A stretch of DNA of 64,000 nucleotides from Pseudofabraea citricarpa (lineage: Eukaryota > Ascomycota > Leotiomycetes > Helotiales > Dermateaceae). The position numbers and the translations under genes were made by a program. Each line of letters opens with the position of its first letter. Positions within the stretch are counted from its first letter, which is position 1. The stretch is from positions 744,001 to 808,000 of the forward strand of contig JAPWGK010000005.1 of assembly GCA_029641185.1 (NCBI GenBank), in the 5' to 3' direction. This document shows, one piece after another, positions 11,282 through 22,755 of the stretch. The notes below the pieces were generated by a model, which was given only the letters and a program-made list of their open reading frames with translations, made no database searches and was not told where the DNA came from.

Positions 11282-11437
11282 AGTCAAGCAGCAGAAGAAG
11301 TCAAGTCGTGGAAGTTAAGCCGCAGAAGAAGTTGGGGCGTAGAACAAGTTAAGCCGTAGAAGTCAAGCCGCATAAGTCAAGCCGCAGAAGAATTCAAGCC
11401 GCAGAAGAATTCAAGCCGCAGAAGAATTCAAGCGGCA
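11282..11437. repeat. Short tandem repeat, 17-bp unit
   Basis: The unit gccgcagaagaattcaa occurs three times head-to-tail near 11388-11437, preceded by several degenerate relatives of the core aagccgcagaag from about 11282. It begins 60 bp after the aldehyde dehydrogenase stop codon, so it probably lies in or just beyond its 3' UTR. Confidence 0.8.
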
Positions 11438-12402
11438 GCGAGAGTCAATGAGAGGACCAACCAGGCAAACAGCTTGGAAGAATCACAGCTAGGACCTGAT
11501 ACTACTAAGTACCGTCCAGCGGCGTCAGGCATTTCGGTATAAGATGGCGGACTTGTTGAAACACGTGAAAAAATGCGTTAGAATTCTTCCTGTTGCTAGA
11601 TTGACTCCTGTTGCCAGAGGCGCGAGAGTTAATTTGTCTCGGTATTGGATCAAATTGTAAGAGGGGTGTGATATATGTGATTGTTCTTTGATCTATGAGA
11701 TGTCTCCTTCTTTCAACCCTCAAAGGTGCACAGCGTTATTCCAGGTCTGCTACCATCCAATTGGGGTTTGGAGATTGGAAAGATCTAGCATCTGCTGTTG
11801 ATATAAATCAAATCTTGGTGTTTAAAGTTGAGTCTTGCGCTTCAATCTACCTAACTTACCTAGGTAGGTAAGTGCATATCCATGTAAATCCCGTCAGAAT
11901 TTAACGTCAAAATATACCTCAAATCTTGACAGATACATTCACATATACACTAAAGCCACGTAACCTGGTTAAAGAAACGCAATCTAAGTCCTGTCTTTGA
12001 ACTCAAATTCACCTTTCAATTCACCTTTCAAGCCCCAACCAGACTTTTTGTTAAATACCCCCTTCCTCTCTAATCTTCCTTGTTCTCCCCAACACTTGAC
12101 TATAAGAAGTATCCCATAGCAGTAGAATGGGGACTGAAACAACTTGCCGTAGTCGCGCACGTTCGTTCCATCTTCGCCTTCTGGCAGTCGTGAATTTGTA
12201 ACGTACGTGTGCACCACGCGGAATTTGCAAGTGACGCAGAACCTCCGGTTGTCAGGTACGTTACGATTGTCAGTAGTCTCGACACAAGTTAGCGAGGTAA
12301 GTTTTCTATCGCGGAGTCCGTAGATACGTCTGAGTGGGCGTGCATGCTTTTTGGTGTCTGCATCGTTGGAAGCATCCATACGCTGCTTTCCATATATTGG
12401 GG

Positions 12403-12770
12403 AATTATCTGCGCGGCTATGTCTTGCTCGAGGAGTCCGGAATAGGTTTTCGTAATATGAAGTGTGCGGGCCAGCTTAAATAGTTTCAGATGAACGACTT
12501 CTGGTAGAAGTTTACATTTGATAGGTTGAATAATACTTATGGACTATCTCAAGCGCTAGGTAATCAAAGAAACATAAGGAAGTTAGGGAATAATCTGCGT
12601 AGCTATGTCTTGCTTGATAGATTAGGAATAGGTTTTCGTAAGACTAAGTACTTAGGCTCTTTGGGATAATTTCAAATAAACGATTTCTAGTAGAAACTTG
12701 TATTCGATAAGTTAACTAGTATTTATCAACTATCTTAAGCATTAAGCAATTAAGGAAATATAAGTAAGTC
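12403..12770. repeat. Imperfect direct duplication (about 180 bp x 2), RIP-like divergence
   Basis: Copy 1 (about 12403-12582) and copy 2 (about 12589-12770) align along their length, sharing blocks such as ctatgtcttgct and aataggttttcgtaa. Most differences are C/T or G/A transitions, with copy 2 more AT-rich: gcgcgg becomes gcgtag, and gagtccgg becomes gattagg. This is the pattern left by repeat-induced point mutation in ascomycetes. No coding frame survives. Confidence 0.65.
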
Positions 12771-13421
12771 GGTTTATTTAAGTAAAGCTCTAAGAATTTA
12801 GCTTAGGAAAGGTTTAGCTTTTAGTATTTTCTATCACTTATTTTAATATCGAACTACTTTATATACTTTATTTACCTGATAACCCTACCTTGCCTACAGG
12901 TATATATTAAAGTCGATAATAAGACTGAAGAGTGAATGAGTGGATTTTGATTCTTGTTTGGGAGTAAACCAATTACTTTTACGTTATGAACCTACCTAGG
13001 TACTAATGCCAATAACGTATACTGACCGGCACTGCCTGGCCAACCATATTACATCCATATTCTTCACGACCGTCCTGCGATGTTGTCCCGTCATGACATC
13101 GCATACATGCACTAATGTATCAGCACCCTGCACCTGTGGTTGCAGAGCATACAGACGATGCGCATAGATACGACTGCCGTGTATCATGAGCCCTTAGAGA
13201 GCTAGGCTCTTCACGTGCAAACTTTCCGGCTTTGCGGACCGTGTTTCCTCGCTAAGCAAGCCCTCGTGCCTTCCTGAGCATAGACGACCACCAATCGTCT
13301 AGTCTTGTATTTTTTCGACCCCAAGCATAAAGTTGTGGCTGCGTCCTGAACATTTCTGATTTCAACTCTGATCTCAATTCGGCCCGTCTGTCGTCAGAAC
13401 AACGCCTTTCCACTTCTCGTG

Positions 13422-15604
13422 TTATCCTCCCAAGAAGCTCCGCCTCCTCATCTCAGCTTCTCGTATTATTTCGGCCGAGAGGCTGAGACTCGGTGCTAGA
13501 TGCGCATAACGTTCAATCTCGAGAACAACATCATTGATTATACGATCAACGGTATCAACATGAGATACAAGTGTTGAGATAATGGCGGATAATGACGGAG
13601 ACATGGTAGCTCCCATCAAGAGCAGAGTTTGGGAGACAATAGACAGAGCTCCTTGCCAGAGATATGGCATATGGCCAGCATGGCTAGTCATCATCAGCAA
13701 GCATCCATTTCAATCATTAGAAGTACTTACTGCGCAGTAATATGTTCTAGTTGTCTGATTGATGCTTCCAAGCACTTTCGGCAGTTTTCCCGTACGGCAG
13801 GATCCATAGCTGCTTGCTCATTGTCGAGGACAGCCAATATGTATGGCCGAAAAATGATCGTCCGACAAGCAAAATATCTAAGTCGAAGAACTGTCTGCAC
13901 GGGATCCGCCAACATAGTTCGGCTGTAAGGAAATTGTAATGGAAGTGGCAGGCTCTCATACCATTGCGTGAGCTGGAAGTCTAGCTCCCCCACAACAGGA
14001 TCAAGGCTGGAGGTAGATGCCATGGAATCTTTCGAGTATATAAGCTGGCTCACTCGGTTTAATAATCGCCGCAAGGCAATCTCAGCCAAAAAGTACCATA
14101 ATTCATCCCGTCCGACGCTCTCCTCGTTCTCCTGCTCGAATCCTCCCGGCAAGCCGACAACCTCCTCGTACTGCACAATCCCAGAATGGGGGAGATCTAA
14201 CTCAGCCAAAAGATCACTCTCAAAAAGCAACGCGTTCCAGTAGACTCTCTCACTAAGCTCTCTTTCAGCTGCAGGGACTCTTCCGGGGGCACTAAAAAGC
14301 AACTGCAACTTGGTACTCGTGCTGCTCAGCAGTGTCCATGCTTCTAGTGGCCGGACTAGATAGAAGAGGTATGCAGACGCAAGCACCGTACATTGGGCGG
14401 ACATGACGGAGTTTCGTGTCATGAGGCCGGGAAGAAGAGCCCATGCTGCTGCGAAATATGCTAACCCGGGCGGCTCGTCCGAAGTGGCAAGTCTGGAGAT
14501 ACTCCCACTGCAACTTGCTTGTCCAAGAGCGAGGACTAGTAATACAACGCAGCTTTCCGGACCATCCCGGAAACCGTTTGATAGAGCAAGTCGATAGTAA
14601 TTTGGCCAGTTGAATGGATTGACGCACGCATACCAGACATTGACGTTTGAAAAGAATGCTTCGATATAAGCAGACGTATTTGAGAGGTCTAAGGAAGGGG
14701 TTTTTGACAACGATAATGGTTCACGTGCCATCTCAAGTTGGAGTAGGATCTGAGGATCATATGGTCTCGATACCAGATCCCGGATCAATGGCCACTGAAG
14801 TAGATGCAATGCTGCGTTGGTGTGGATCTTGGGCATGGTTGATATGTTGGTAGGCGTCGTCCACGTCCCAAGTCCCGTGGCCGGAATCATGGAAACAAAA
14901 TTTCCATTAGGCTGCAGGATCACATCATCGTTGCTGATTGTCGTTGCACCATTGACTGAGGGAGAGCCAGTTGAGAGTGCGAGATTGCCTGTTTGGCCAA
15001 CCAACGTTGACTGCAGCAGACCCTCGATCCGGGTAAGATGCTCCAGAATCAATTTGTCTCCAGCATCAAGTTTGATACCGGGTTCACGGTAGATACATTC
15101 AGCCCCCAACTCTGTACATAGCTTGCACTTTGGTTTTGTCCCGTCACAGCGAGACTTTCTGGAACGACAGATTTCACACTTTTTTTTTATGCGAGTTAAC
15201 ATCTAAGCTGCACTGGGTTGTAGATGACTTACGGCTATTGTTGCTCGCCTCCTTGGGTAGTCTACAGCAGCATCAGTACTCCGCCTCTTCAGCGGATTAA
15301 TACCATCATCGCTGCCATTCTGCCGGTTTTGCAGACTGTTAGTCACCGACTCTCTATCGGCTGATGACTGGGACAAATTCCGGGCTTTTTGCGCTGAGCC
15401 CAGGATCCCATCGCGAGCAAAGCTTGCCGTCCGGCGAGCACTGGGAGACTTGAGCGTCGGCGACGGCATCGCTCCATTACCATTCGTGACCAGACTGAGG
15501 TGCGAGGCTGGAAGGTCTATGGAGAACTTCTCTCGCGACATAGAAAAGGAGCGCCCGTTGGCGGAAGCAGAGATGGGAGAGCCCTCGGGAGACGAGTTCG
15601 ACAT
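13422..15604 (-). CDS. Zn2Cys6 (Gal4-type) transcription factor
   Basis: Fungal binuclear-zinc regulator of about 693 residues in three exons (15604-15233, 15178-13731, 13683-13422). The first exon codes a Ser/Ala-rich lead ending in a basic stretch (DYPRRRATIA). The 54-bp intron joins it to the zinc cluster starting CEICRSRKSRCDG. Cysteine spacing is C-x2-C-x6-C-x6-C-x2-C-x6-C, followed by a linker/coiled segment (DKLILEHLTRIEGLL). The rest resembles the fungal transcription-factor middle homology region. The start at 15602-15604 was chosen because upstream sequence in this frame is not protein-like. One CTCGGA hexamer lies about 100 bp upstream (15702-15707). It is the only regulator near the catabolic genes and may be the pathway-specific activator; that is inference. 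Confidence 0.9.
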
Positions 15605-17969
15605 TGTGCCTCTCAGATACAGGCGGTAGCTGGGTTCATGAAGGCTTGGCAGCAGGATAAATATACACAGTGTTACCACAGTGCCGTGCTGGAGAGGAAA
15701 GCTCGGATTGCAGATTGCAGATTGCAGTCTGCGTTCTGATATTATGGGGAAGCTGGTGTTGGATGAAGCACGGGAGGTTTCTATTTTCAAGAAAAAAGCA
15801 CAAGTGCCCGCTACACAGCTTTTTGGGGTGCAGATAGATTGCCAGGAGCCTGCAGCAGGTGGCCAAGGATGGGGATATCAGACGATGATCCAGGAGCGGT
15901 GGTGGCAGTGGTGGTGGCAGCGTCGGCCTCGATCATCGACGAGAACCCTGTGATGCTCATGCAGGTTCAGGCGGACGATAATCTGGGGTTCGGCATCGAC
16001 CGGCCAGAGGGAAGCTTTCTGGAAAGAGGGACAGACTGGATGGAGTATATCCAGGGGCCAATATTGAGGAGAGCGGGTGGTGAGTGGTGGTGGTGGTGGT
16101 TGTGGTGGTTGACTGATATTAAGCGGCGGTGGTGACGAGGGCAGAAGTGTGGGCGGTGAGTGGGTGACGGAGATGAGCCGAGGACCAGTGGAGGATAAAT
16201 ACGGAAGGTCAGGGTCCGGAAGCGTGAGATGGGGGCAGTCATGGGCCCTGGCAGGCTGCTGTTGGGGCCATTGACCACTGCCAGTGCCCGCTGTGGGTGA
16301 CGCTGGATGCACTGAGAGGCCTGTCTTCCAGCGTCCGGGGCCTGTATGGAAAAGGCTCGCGACGTGCATGACTAGTGCTCCGGCCGCCATGGGAAAAACC
16401 TTGATCCGCCCGCTGGTACCTGACGAACGCTGACCTCGCTGACCTCACTTTCACCTCTCCTGCACAAACTCAATTTCAGGAATCTGGAGATTGTGGAGAA
16501 ACAGCGCGCAGACCGACAGCGTCGTGGCCAGCATCACCAACGGCATCCGCTCCTGGATTCAGCCGATACCACCGTCGAGTCAAACGCGGTCATTAATATA
16601 CGGGGGTCGGCGCGTTGCAATATTACAACTGCCCTCGCTGCCATGTCTTCTGATCTCTCTGCTCTCCTCAGGCGCGATAGCCCAGCTTTATCTCACCTCT
16701 TGGTCGCCGTTTTCGTTCCGTCAACCCTCGACTTCCGTCACTTGAAGTGGTTGCTTCGCCAGTAACTGATGCGAGGAGCGTCAGTGCGTGCAGCCATGTT
16801 CTCCACGCTGGTGGTGTGGCAAGCAGGCGACGAGAGTCGACTGTCGAGGCAGATGCTGTAAGTCTTTCCCGGTAGGTGCATTCTCTGTTCTGGGGGCGAA
16901 GTCGAAGTAAGCAACAAGCACGCTATGAATCCAGCTACCTGAGATACATACATCTCTTGTACATCGACAAAGCAGGTACGAAGCATTCCATCTTGCAGCC
17001 AGTGGCGATAGAACTGCGACTGAATTCTCGACAGGAGGAATTGAGTCTCATATCTGTTCCTACTACATCACTTGTCACCAACACTCATGAGATCATCGTC
17101 GCCAGGATTTCCATGTACAGCTCCCATTCTGGCCTGGATTGATGAGGTTCGTGGAGTATGTACAAGTCACCGTACCGACTCCGGTCCACATGTCTATCTG
17201 CGTTGGGAACTTGGGATTTTGTAGGAACAGATAGATGCTGATGCATGGTTGTCTTATCTCCTGCCAAATCTGCGCCGGACTCAGCAAGAAATGTCTTACT
17301 TGAGCTGGTGATTTTGCAGCCCGAGCAGAAAATGCAGCTTTTCGTATGCTCCATTCTTCGAACAACTTTCAATGTGCCAACGTCGTTTACTTTCTGCAGT
17401 AAGATTGGGTGGCCAGTTGCACAGCCTTTCCAACTTCTCTCACTCCTGCAGAAACCAAGACTCGTTCTATGGAATATCTAATTTCCATCCAATGGGAAAG
17501 AAAAAAGAAGAACGCAGAACAACGACCCTCTTCGGATGCAGTTGAAGTTTTTTCCATGAGAAGATTTTGTGGCTATACTTCCACAATTACCGCTGGTTGT
17601 CGAAAGATGTGAAGTAATACAAGATACGAGACGATACAGGGTGGGAGGTACTCTCTCGGGTATCGAACTCATCACGTGCTTTGCTTACTTGCTGCACCTG
17701 AGGTAATTGTTCCCGATGCGGCCGTATGCTTCGTCGTACAGACGAATTGGGAAGGCTGCTGCTGAAGATCTGGGGAGGATGTGGAGGATGAACAACTCCG
17801 CATTCGTGGTGCCACACTTGCGGCTTACCCCATCTTTTAGCTTCCCGGGTTTGCACAACCGGTCTCACAACGCGGCTTGATCTTCGACATCTCAGGGCAA
17901 GTTAAGTTCCATTCATTGTCAAGAAGATATTGTGTTGAAGCAAACTTACCTGTGCTTGTCGTCGTCACA
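15605..17969. other. 2.4 kb intergenic between divergent TF and SDR2
   Basis: Shared upstream region of the Zn2Cys6 factor (-) and the second SDR (+). It contains simple-sequence tracts: three copies of attgcag near 15708-15728 and a TGG-rich run near 16080-16110. Open frames here encode His/Pro/Arg-rich or tryptophan-repeat peptides typical of non-coding GC-rich DNA. No gene is supported. Confidence 0.5.
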
Positions 17970-18792
17970 ATGTCGAATAACCTCCATGGCAAGGTCATCG
18001 CTCTCACCGGAGGCGCCTCAGGCTTGGGTTTGGAAGGATCCAAGGTTTTGGCTGCCAGGGGGGCAAAGCTGTCCATTGCCGATATCCAAGAAGGGCCACT
18101 GCTTGCAGCGGTTGAGGAAATTGAAGCTGCAGGTGGAACCATCATGGCGACGGTGGTCGATGTTCGAGATCGTAAGCAGGTAGAATCCTGGATCTCAAAA
18201 ACAGTTGACAAGTTCGGAAAGTTGGACGGTGCAGTGAACCTCGCCGGAGTGATAGGGAAGCAAATCGGCATCGCGAATATTGAAGACATTGAGGATGACG
18301 ACTGGGATTTCATTCTTGGTGTCAATCTGAACGGCGTCCTCAATTGTATGCGTGCGGAGATCAAGGCTATGAATGATCATGGGTCGATCGTCAATGCTTC
18401 GAGTATCGCAGGAATCATGGGAATGCCCAAAAATGGTGCCTATATTGCATCGAAACATGCTGTTGTGGGATTGACGAGGGCGTCGGCGAAGGAGTTGGGG
18501 CCTCGCGGTATCAGGGTAAACGCCATTGCACCGTAAGTAGTCCAGTTCCATAGTATTGGGATATTGGAGAGCCATCTAATGTTCCCTGAAAACCCACAGG
18601 GGGCCGATCGATACACCGATGGTTAGGAAATCTAAGGATACATCTGCACCCACTCCAACGCAATTGATTCCATTAGGTAGAGAAGGCAAGGCTTCAGAGG
18701 TTGCAGAGCTCCTTGCGTGGTTATTATGCGATGGTTCATCCTATATCTCAGGAACCGTCCAAAGCATCGATGGCGGTTGGGCTTGTCACTAG
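17970..18792 (+). CDS. Short-chain dehydrogenase/reductase (second SDR)
   Basis: Classical NAD(P)-dependent SDR of about 251 residues from two exons (17970-18532, 18600-18792). The ATG at 17970 was preferred over an upstream in-frame Met because it places the beta-strand and TGGASGLG at the usual distance. The active-site residues are in SSIAG and Y-x3-K (YIASK). The usual NNAG is NLAG here, a tolerated variant. The C-terminus SIDGGWACH is normal and has no peroxisomal signal. The 67-bp intron falls in the conserved IAPG|PIDTPM segment. It lies between the Zn2Cys6 factor and an MFS pump and could be a cytosolic oxidoreductase of the same cluster. The substrate is unknown. Confidence 0.92.
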
Positions 18793-19369
18793 CTTTACAA
18801 CAAGCACAGCAGCAATAATTGATCACCCTCTCAAATCTGATTGTCTGGCGTATAGAAATGCTAGCGAAGTTGCTATTGACCGAAAATCGCATACTGGTTG
18901 TGGTGACACGGCTTGGGTGTCTGCGTGCGCGATGTGATCTGGATCTCGCCTCGAATCTTCTGCTGGGAAAATTCCGGAACCAAGTTGCGACGAAGAGAAT
19001 AACATGTGGGCATAATCCAGTGGTTGTGATAATCCAGTGTTGGTCAATCTCGTATAGATTCGTGTCACGGACGGAAATCCTTATCCTCGCCCCAGATTCC
19101 TTTTGCATTGGACATGGTTCCCCGCAAGTGGGTCTTGGGTGCTTGGAGATCTCCTGGGAGAGTTACCTGGGACTTGCAGCTCGAGATCCAATGAAAGCGG
19201 TCGATAAGCATGAAGCCTTCGGCATCGGTAATTTATTGGTCGTGACAACTTCCAGTCGTACAGGAAGTACTTCAACGTCAGCACACCTGCTGCATCTGCT
19301 GCAGTTACAGGCGCTGTTGATTCTTTGCTCTTTTTTCAATTGCTTTCTGTCTGCTCAACTTCAAAAACC
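18793..19369. other. Intergenic: SDR2 3' flank and MFS promoter
   Basis: 577 bp between two plus-strand genes. No gene, repeat or clear regulatory motif is supported. Confidence 0.5.
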
Positions 19370-21446
19370 ATGACAGACATCGAGAACCAAGCTCTGCCTT
19401 CGAGCAAAGAAAATGTTGTCGAGCACCATGATCATATCCAGGAATTCCCTCACCATGCATATAGCCATGCCCCACCCGTACCCAGAGCCGACAAGACGAA
19501 CGACATTGTGGCTCCAGAAGCCATAGGTGGAGCATACGAGAACATGCCAAAGGGTTATTACTGGAGCAAGGGATTTATTGGGACTTTGATTGTGGGTGTC
19601 TTTGGCTACTCTCGTTCCTTATGCCCAAAATTACACAAGATGCAACACTGACGAGGAATAAAGGCAACTTGTCTAGCTCAGATAAGTGGTTATCTAGGTT
19701 GGGTATTGCCAGCAAATACACTCTCCCTCATCAATATTTCTCTCGGAGGCCCTGGCGGTTCGCCAAATATTACATGGGTTGCTTTATCGTGGACGATGGG
19801 GTTCACTATTGGCTTTGCTGTCGTTGGACGTTTATCTGACAGTAGGTGTTTTAATTTCACAGTGGGATCCCCAGGAGTAATGACTAATTGTGTTTTGTTC
19901 AGTCTTTGGTAGAAGATGGTTCTTCATTGGAAGTTCGCTTCTTGCGCTTGTAGGAACTATCATCGGAGCATCCGCACAATCTATCAACCAACTTATCGGG
20001 TGTAATTGCATTAGTGGATTCGCAGCTGCTGGACAGGTATGCATTCAAAGTCCCCCGGGCCAAGGCTGAAAATAACTAACAACCATCACGCTATCATTTA
20101 ACGTCATCATCGGCGAGCTTGTACCCAACAAACAAAGAGGGCCATTCAATGCCTTCGTCCTCTCAACATCCATTCCTTTTGCTGTCTTCGGCCCACCCGT
20201 CGCTCGTTCTCTATACGAACATACTGCCCTCCAGTGGAGATGGTCATATATAATGGGCTGCATAATAAACTGCATCGCTGCTACGATATATTACTTCTGT
20301 TATCACCCACCCTCATATCTCCAACTACACGTAGGCGGTAAATCCATCATAAAGCAACTGAAAGGTCTCGACTGGATTGGTATCTTCCTCTTCTCGGCCG
20401 GTCTATCACTGTTCCTAATCGGACTAAATTGGGGTGGTCAACAATACGCGTGGGACTCTGCACATGTGCTCTCCACCCTTCTTATTGGTGTAGCGACCAT
20501 TGCAGGATTCTGTTTCTGGGAAGCATTTGGCGGCCAAGAGTATCCGCTTATTCCGATGCGGCTGTTTAAGAACATCAAGTATGTAGCTATTGTGCTCTGC
20601 GCGAGTATTGGTGCCATGGTATATTATTCGATGACCGTTATTTGGTAAGCTTCTCCCTTGTCATATACACCAAGAGATCCGACATGCTAAAGTCGGTTCA
20701 AATGCAGGCCGACACTAGTAGGTGCCCTCTACACAACCGACGTACAAGAAGTTGGCTGGCTCTCCTGCGCCGTCGGAGGTGGTCTCCTCCTGGGTCAGAT
20801 TCTCGGCGGCATCGGACTACGCGTGCTCCCACGAATGAAAATTCAAATGACCGTTGCAGCAATCATCATGGTGACCTTCGTAGCAGCCATGGCATCGACG
20901 AGCGAGAAAAGCCGTACGCGAAGTGTAGTGTTCCTGCTCATCGGGTCTGCTGCAGCCGGATACGTCGAGAACCTGACACTCTCATCCATGGCACTAGTGT
21001 GGGAACCTGAAGATATCGGCCTTGTAGCAGGCGCAATGGGCAGTGTCCGGACAGCATGTTCCTCAGTATCCACATCGCTCTACCTCTCGGTCCTCTCCAA
21101 CCAGCTCACGAAATACCTCCCTCGCTACGTGACGCGCGCCGCAACTGATGCAGGACTGCCCTCTTCTTCACTAGCGGACCTGTTTTCAGGCATCACGACG
21201 GGCTCGTTTGCAGACGTGCAGGGCATCACGCCTGAGATTGAAGCTGCGGTTTCGCAAGCCGTCAAGCATGCGTACTCGATGAGCTTCCGCACTGTATTTC
21301 TGTGCACTCTGCCTTTTGGCGCTATCATCCTTGTTGCAGCTCTCATTTCGCCTAATGTCGAGGATTATTTGACGGATGATGTTGCAAGGAGGTTGCAGGG
21401 CCAGGATCTGGAACAGCCTCATGAGAAGGAGGTTCATGATGAGTAA
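19370..21446 (+). CDS. MFS transporter, TRI12-like (trichothecene efflux pump family)
   Basis: Multi-pass major facilitator of roughly 596-605 residues, predicted proton antiporter in the plasma membrane. It has a long hydrophilic His-rich N-terminus, then GYLGWVLPAN, the loop motif GRLSDIFGRRWF and QQYAWDSAHV as in TRI12-type pumps. Proposed exons: 19370-19595, 19677-19841, 19903-20036, 20091 or 20118 to 20644, 20708-21446. The first intron is uncertain. The third has a good donor at 20037 and a branch-like ctaac, but the position homology demands for the acceptor (20089-20090) reads CG, not AG. The next AG (20116-20117) stays in frame but deletes nine residues of a conserved helix (about LSFNVIIGE). 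Likely role: export of a toxic substrate or product. Confidence 0.85.
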
Positions 21447-22083
21447 TGAGATAGTACGTGGTATCTTATAGAATTTATAAGAGAAGGGAGAAGAGAAAAA
21501 GAATGGGATAAGTAGGCGTTCCAGTGCGGATTGGTTTTTCATGCATTGTCATTGGAGGTGTCACAGAGGACATGCATCTATATACTGGTTGATATAACTA
21601 GATTTAAAGCCGGATTTATAACTTGAAATCGAATACATTTTACGGGTTTTAGAAGACCAACGATTCTTTGCTGCATATTCAAGTTTAGAAGCTTAGTCGC
21701 TGACTCCTATATAAGCGAGCGAGCCAGCATCTCCTTCACAACAAGATGTCCGATCGGTACAACTACTCGTGCGTGAACGTAATGCTGTTTTCCCGAGACC
21801 CTACATCATCACCCTCTATATCCTAGAAAGTTTGTCTAATGAAACAACAGAGAAGCCGCATCGGCCACCTGGCACTTGATGTTCAGCCGTCGGATATCCA
21901 CGAAGCCAATTCTTGGCACGTGTAAATCCGTGCAAAGCGTACATATAAGCAAGAGACAGTAACGACGAATTGAACATCACAAAATCATCAGCTTCATCTT
22001 CGACAACTCGAGCATTTCCATCAAACATACGACATACTCCAGTCTCCAATTCTCACAATCCAAATCGAAGCTCCTCTTTAAAA
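21447..22083. other. Intergenic: MFS 3' flank and DJ-1/PfpI promoter
   Basis: 637 bp. Two TATA-like stretches (near 21709 and 21944) and a CACGTG palindrome near 21918 precede a CA-rich leader typical of fungal 5' UTRs. No gene. Confidence 0.5.
21944..21949 (+). promoter_or_regulatory. Candidate TATA box of the DJ-1/PfpI gene
   Basis: TATAAG sits 135 bp upstream of the ATG at 22084 and is followed by a CA-rich, ATG-poor leader. Spacing fits fungal promoters. No transcript evidence. Confidence 0.35.
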
Positions 22084-22755
22084 ATGGCTCCCAACAAACC
22101 CATCAACTTCGGTATCCTCACCATCCCCTACCAAATGATCGACGTGGCCGGCCCCCTCGACATCCTCTCCAGCTCCTCACAAGCTCTCGTATCAGAGCTC
22201 GAAAAAGCCGGCGTGGTCCCCGCAGGGTCGACCGAGAAAGCGATTCCCATCACCTTCCACCACGTCGGGGAGACGCTGGACGCCGTATCGCTTACAGGCG
22301 CCGTCAAGATCCTGCCGACAACGACATGCGACGACTGTCCTCCCCTGGACTACCTGCTCGTGGGCGGGCCGGACCCAAACGCGTACCAGCTCAGTGGGCG
22401 GTTCACCGAGTTCATACAGAAGCACGTTGCCGACGGCAAGGTGCTGTTCACGACGTGCACGGGCGCGCTGTGCATCTCGTCGTCGGGCGTGCTGGATGGC
22501 AAGAATGCTACCACTAACCATATGTGTGTCGACCTGGCGACCATGGTTAGTCCTAAGGTCAAGTGGACGAAAGACCTGCAGTGGGTGGTCGATGGCAATC
22601 TCTGGACGAGCGGCGGTGCTTGTGCGGGTATGGATATGATGGCCCATTGGGTTGCGGAGACTTATGGCCAGGATGTCGTCAAGTTTGCCTATGTGGCTTT
22701 GGATTTTGAACCTAGAGATGTACATGGCAAGAGGGTGTTGGCTGCTGAGAAGTGA
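22084..22755 (+). CDS. DJ-1/PfpI family protein (class I glutamine amidotransferase-like)
   Basis: Intronless protein of 223 residues. The DJ-1/PfpI fold is recognised from IDVAGPLDIL near the N-terminus, LLVGGPDPNAY, and the nucleophile elbow FTTCTGALC followed by SSGVLDGKNATTNH, where the first cysteine would be catalytic. The subfamily resembles isonitrile-hydratase-like and AraC-type amidotransferase-fold proteins common in fungal accessory regions. Known members include glyoxalase III-like, protease-like and isonitrile-hydrating enzymes, so the reaction is open. Third-position GC is clearly higher than in flanking genes. No signal peptide; probably cytosolic. It could detoxify a reactive aldehyde in the cluster, but that is inference. 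Confidence 0.88.
   Translation: MAPNKPINFGILTIPYQMIDVAGPLDILSSSSQALVSELEKAGVVPAGSTEKAIPITFHHVGETLDAVSLTGAVKILPTTTCDDCPPLDYLLVGGPDPNAYQLSGRFTEFIQKHVADGKVLFTTCTGALCISSSGVLDGKNATTNHMCVDLATMVSPKVKWTKDLQWVVDGNLWTSGGACAGMDMMAHWVAETYGQDVVKFAYVALDFEPRDVHGKRVLAAEK

Larger units (their letters stand above)
11222..13421. other. 2.2 kb gene-poor spacer with repeats
   Basis: No supportable gene between the aldehyde dehydrogenase and the end of the Zn2Cys6 factor. It holds a 17-bp tandem repeat and a roughly 180-bp imperfect tandem duplication, listed separately. A 131-codon minus-strand frame at 11984-12379 has no recognisable motif and is low complexity at its end (alternating Gly/Lys/Glu), so I do not call it. 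Confidence 0.5.

Noticed and set aside
11984..12379. 131-codon minus-strand open frame
   Set aside because: No domain, no typical start context, low-complexity end, and located in repeat-bearing spacer DNA.
15878..16390. 170-codon minus-strand frame rich in His and Pro
   Set aside because: Explained by the TGG/CCA simple repeats in this GC-rich stretch.
16493..16765. 90-codon plus-strand frame upstream of SDR2
   Set aside because: No homology recognised and no supporting splice sites or conserved features.
17661..17672. Minus-strand TTCGATA stretch resembling a tRNA T loop
   Set aside because: The five bases either side do not pair and no cloverleaf can be drawn.
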